Shown here: positions 62,470 to 64,000 of the stretch, piece after piece
How the letters are laid out: each line of letters begins with the position of its first letter
Numbering within the stretch: position 1 is the first letter of the stretch
Source of the DNA: Bacteroidota bacterium
GTDB lineage: Bacteria; Bacteroidota; Bacteroidia; Flavobacteriales; Schleiferiaceae
Length of the DNA stretch: 64,000 nt
Reading direction: 5' to 3'
Assembly: GCA_024742495.1 (NCBI GenBank)
Contig: JANSYJ010000003.1
Coordinates: forward strand, 310,001-374,000
Notes under the pieces: generated by a model
The model's input: only the letters and a program-made list of their open reading frames with translations
Told to the model about the DNA's origin: nothing
Databases searched by the model: none
Program-made: the position numbers and the translations under genes

Positions 62470-63660
62470 ATGAATTTACACGAGTATCAAGGAAAAGATA
62501 TTTTAGCCTCTTATGGAGTACGCGTACAACGTGGTGTTGTAGCCTCTACCCCTGATGAAGCAGTAGCGGCGGCTGAAAAGCTAAATGAGGAAACAGGAAC
62601 CTCCTGGTGGGTGATTAAAGCTCAGATTCACGCCGGTGGCCGCGGTAAAGGTGGTGGCGTAAAATTGGCCAAGTCATTGGACGACGTTCGCCGCATTTCC
62701 GGAGAGATTCTCGGTATGATGCTTAAAACGCCTCAAACTTCGGCTGAAGGTAAATTAGTAAACCAAGTGCTTGTTGCAGAAGACGTTTACTATCCCGGAG
62801 AGAGCGAGACTTCTGAAATTTACATGTCGGTTCTTTTAAATAGAAATACAGGTCGCAATATGATCATGTATTCTACCGAAGGAGGAATGGATATCGAGGA
62901 AGTAGCGGATAAAACTCCAGAGCTTATTTTCACTGAGGAAATTGACCCTAAAGTAGGTTTACAAGGTTTCCAAGCTCGCAAAATCGCTTTCAACCTAGGT
63001 TTGAGTGGATTGGCATTTAAAGAAATGGTGAAGTTTGTGAGTAGCCTTTATAAGGCCTATGACGGAATTGATGCCAGCTTATTTGAGATTAATCCAGTAT
63101 TAAAAACTTCAGACGACAAGATTTTGGCCGTTGATGCTAAGGTAACCTTAGACGATAATGGCTTATTCCGTCACAAGGATTACGCTGAACTTCGCGACAA
63201 GCGTGAGGAGGACCCAATTGACGTAGAGGCAGGAGAAGCAGGTCTAAACTTCGTAAACCTTGATGGCAATGTTGGCTGTATGGTTAACGGTGCTGGACTG
63301 GCCATGGCAACCATGGATATTATTAAAATGGCGGGTGGAAATCCTGCTAACTTCTTGGATGTTGGTGGTACCGCTGATGCCGCAAGGGTAGAAAAAGCTT
63401 TTAGAATTATCCTTCAGGATGATAATGTAAAGGCCATCTTGGTGAATATTTTTGGTGGTATTGTTCGTTGTGACCGCGTGGCACAGGGAATTATTGATGC
63501 CTATAAAAACATCGAGAATATTAACATTCCAATTATTGTGCGATTACAAGGTACCAATGCAATTGTTGCTAAGGAAATGATCGACAATTCAGGTTTGGAA
63601 GTGCACTCCGCTATCGCATTGGCAGAGGCTGCTTCTAAAGTTCAGGAATTAGTAGGTTAA
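62470..63660 (+). CDS. sucC: Succinate-CoA ligase (ADP-forming) subunit beta
   Basis: MNLHEYQGKDILASYGV, KAQIHAGGRGKGGGVKL, NFLDVGGTADAARVEKAFRIIL, NIFGGIVRCDRVAQGI; ATG at 62470 preferred. Confidence 0.98.
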   Translation: MNLHEYQGKDILASYGVRVQRGVVASTPDEAVAAAEKLNEETGTSWWVIKAQIHAGGRGKGGGVKLAKSLDDVRRISGEILGMMLKTPQTSAEGKLVNQVLVAEDVYYPGESETSEIYMSVLLNRNTGRNMIMYSTEGGMDIEEVADKTPELIFTEEIDPKVGLQGFQARKIAFNLGLSGLAFKEMVKFVSSLYKAYDGIDASLFEINPVLKTSDDKILAVDAKVTLDDNGLFRHKDYAELRDKREEDPIDVEAGEAGLNFVNLDGNVGCMVNGAGLAMATMDIIKMAGGNPANFLDVGGTADAARVEKAFRIILQDDNVKAILVNIFGGIVRCDRVAQGIIDAYKNIENINIPIIVRLQGTNAIVAKEMIDNSGLEVHSAIALAEAASKVQELVG

Positions 63661-63683
63661 TTACTGCCTAACTAGATATTTAG

Positions 63684-63712
63684 ACCCCGGCTATGCAGTC
63701 GGGGTTTTTTTA
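63684..63712 (+). terminator. Rho-independent terminator after sucC
   Basis: ACCCCGgctatgcagtCGGGGTTTTTTTA. Confidence 0.88.
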
Positions 63713-63754
63713 TACTAAAAATCAAAAGAGCCGTTATTGAGGCAAAAAGATAGC

Positions 63755-64000
63755 ATGAAAAAGAAGGGACTTACCTATTTGATTTTCACTATTGTGGTAC
63801 TCCTATTAATAATAATCTTTCGTCCTGTTCCGCAAATAGAAGAAGAGGATGCCCTCGTTTATGAAGGTCTTGTGGCGGATATTTATGAAACGGGAGAAAA
63901 GGATATTGCCTTTAAGCTCGAAGACGGAATGCTCTTTTATATTAATCGAGGTTTGGAGAGTGGATTGAACATCGATAGCCTAAAAACCGCTTATATGGGA
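63755..64000 (+). CDS. Hypothetical membrane-anchored protein (truncated by window end)
   Basis: Open to the window edge: MKKKGLTYLIFTIVVLLLIIIFRPVPQIEEEDALVYEGLVADIYETGEKDIAFKLEDGMLFYINRGLESG... Confidence 0.65.
   Translation, partial: MKKKGLTYLIFTIVVLLLIIIFRPVPQIEEEDALVYEGLVADIYETGEKDIAFKLEDGMLFYINRGLESGLNIDSLKTAYMG

Overview
The window is a chromosomal segment of a Bacteroidota genome, most likely a marine Flavobacteriales. Support for this comes from T9SS C-terminal sorting domains, gliding-motility CTD proteins, TTG-N19/20-TAnnTTTG-type promoters and a Bacteroidota-type YidC. Most of it is ordinary chromosome: mnmA, guaB, parvulin-type PPIases, moxR, pyrG, yidC, ribD, pdxH, the Kdo genes kdsD/kdsA/kdsC, a LolD-like ABC ATPase, sucC, glycosyltransferases, a TonB-dependent receptor and several T9SS cargo proteins. 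I found one tRNA (Met-CAT) and no rRNA, CRISPR array or transposase. The clearest accessory feature is a visibly AT-rich island of about 6.5 kb (about 31.83-38.37 kb) next to tRNA-Met. It carries a single 2024-aa gene with a predicted PD-(D/E)xK nuclease (DUF4297/Cap4-like), a NACHT/STAND-type P-loop ATPase and a long helical-repeat C-terminus, which is the layout of an Avs-like antiphage sensor. An imperfect inverted repeat flanks it, and a large hairpin lies just upstream of its start codon. Other items worth a second look are: a poly-G tract that breaks a T9SS sorting domain at 46.7 kb (restoring the frame gives a textbook C-terminus, so this is either phase variation or a sequence error); a tandem pair of 1.13-kaa secreted proteins with a conversion-like identity mosaic; a missed 59-aa PID-CTERM-like small protein; a KdsC with an HTH-like N-terminal extension; a catalytically degenerate M1-like protein with a probable beta-barrel; and four tail-to-tail gene pairs overlapping by 10-14 bp.
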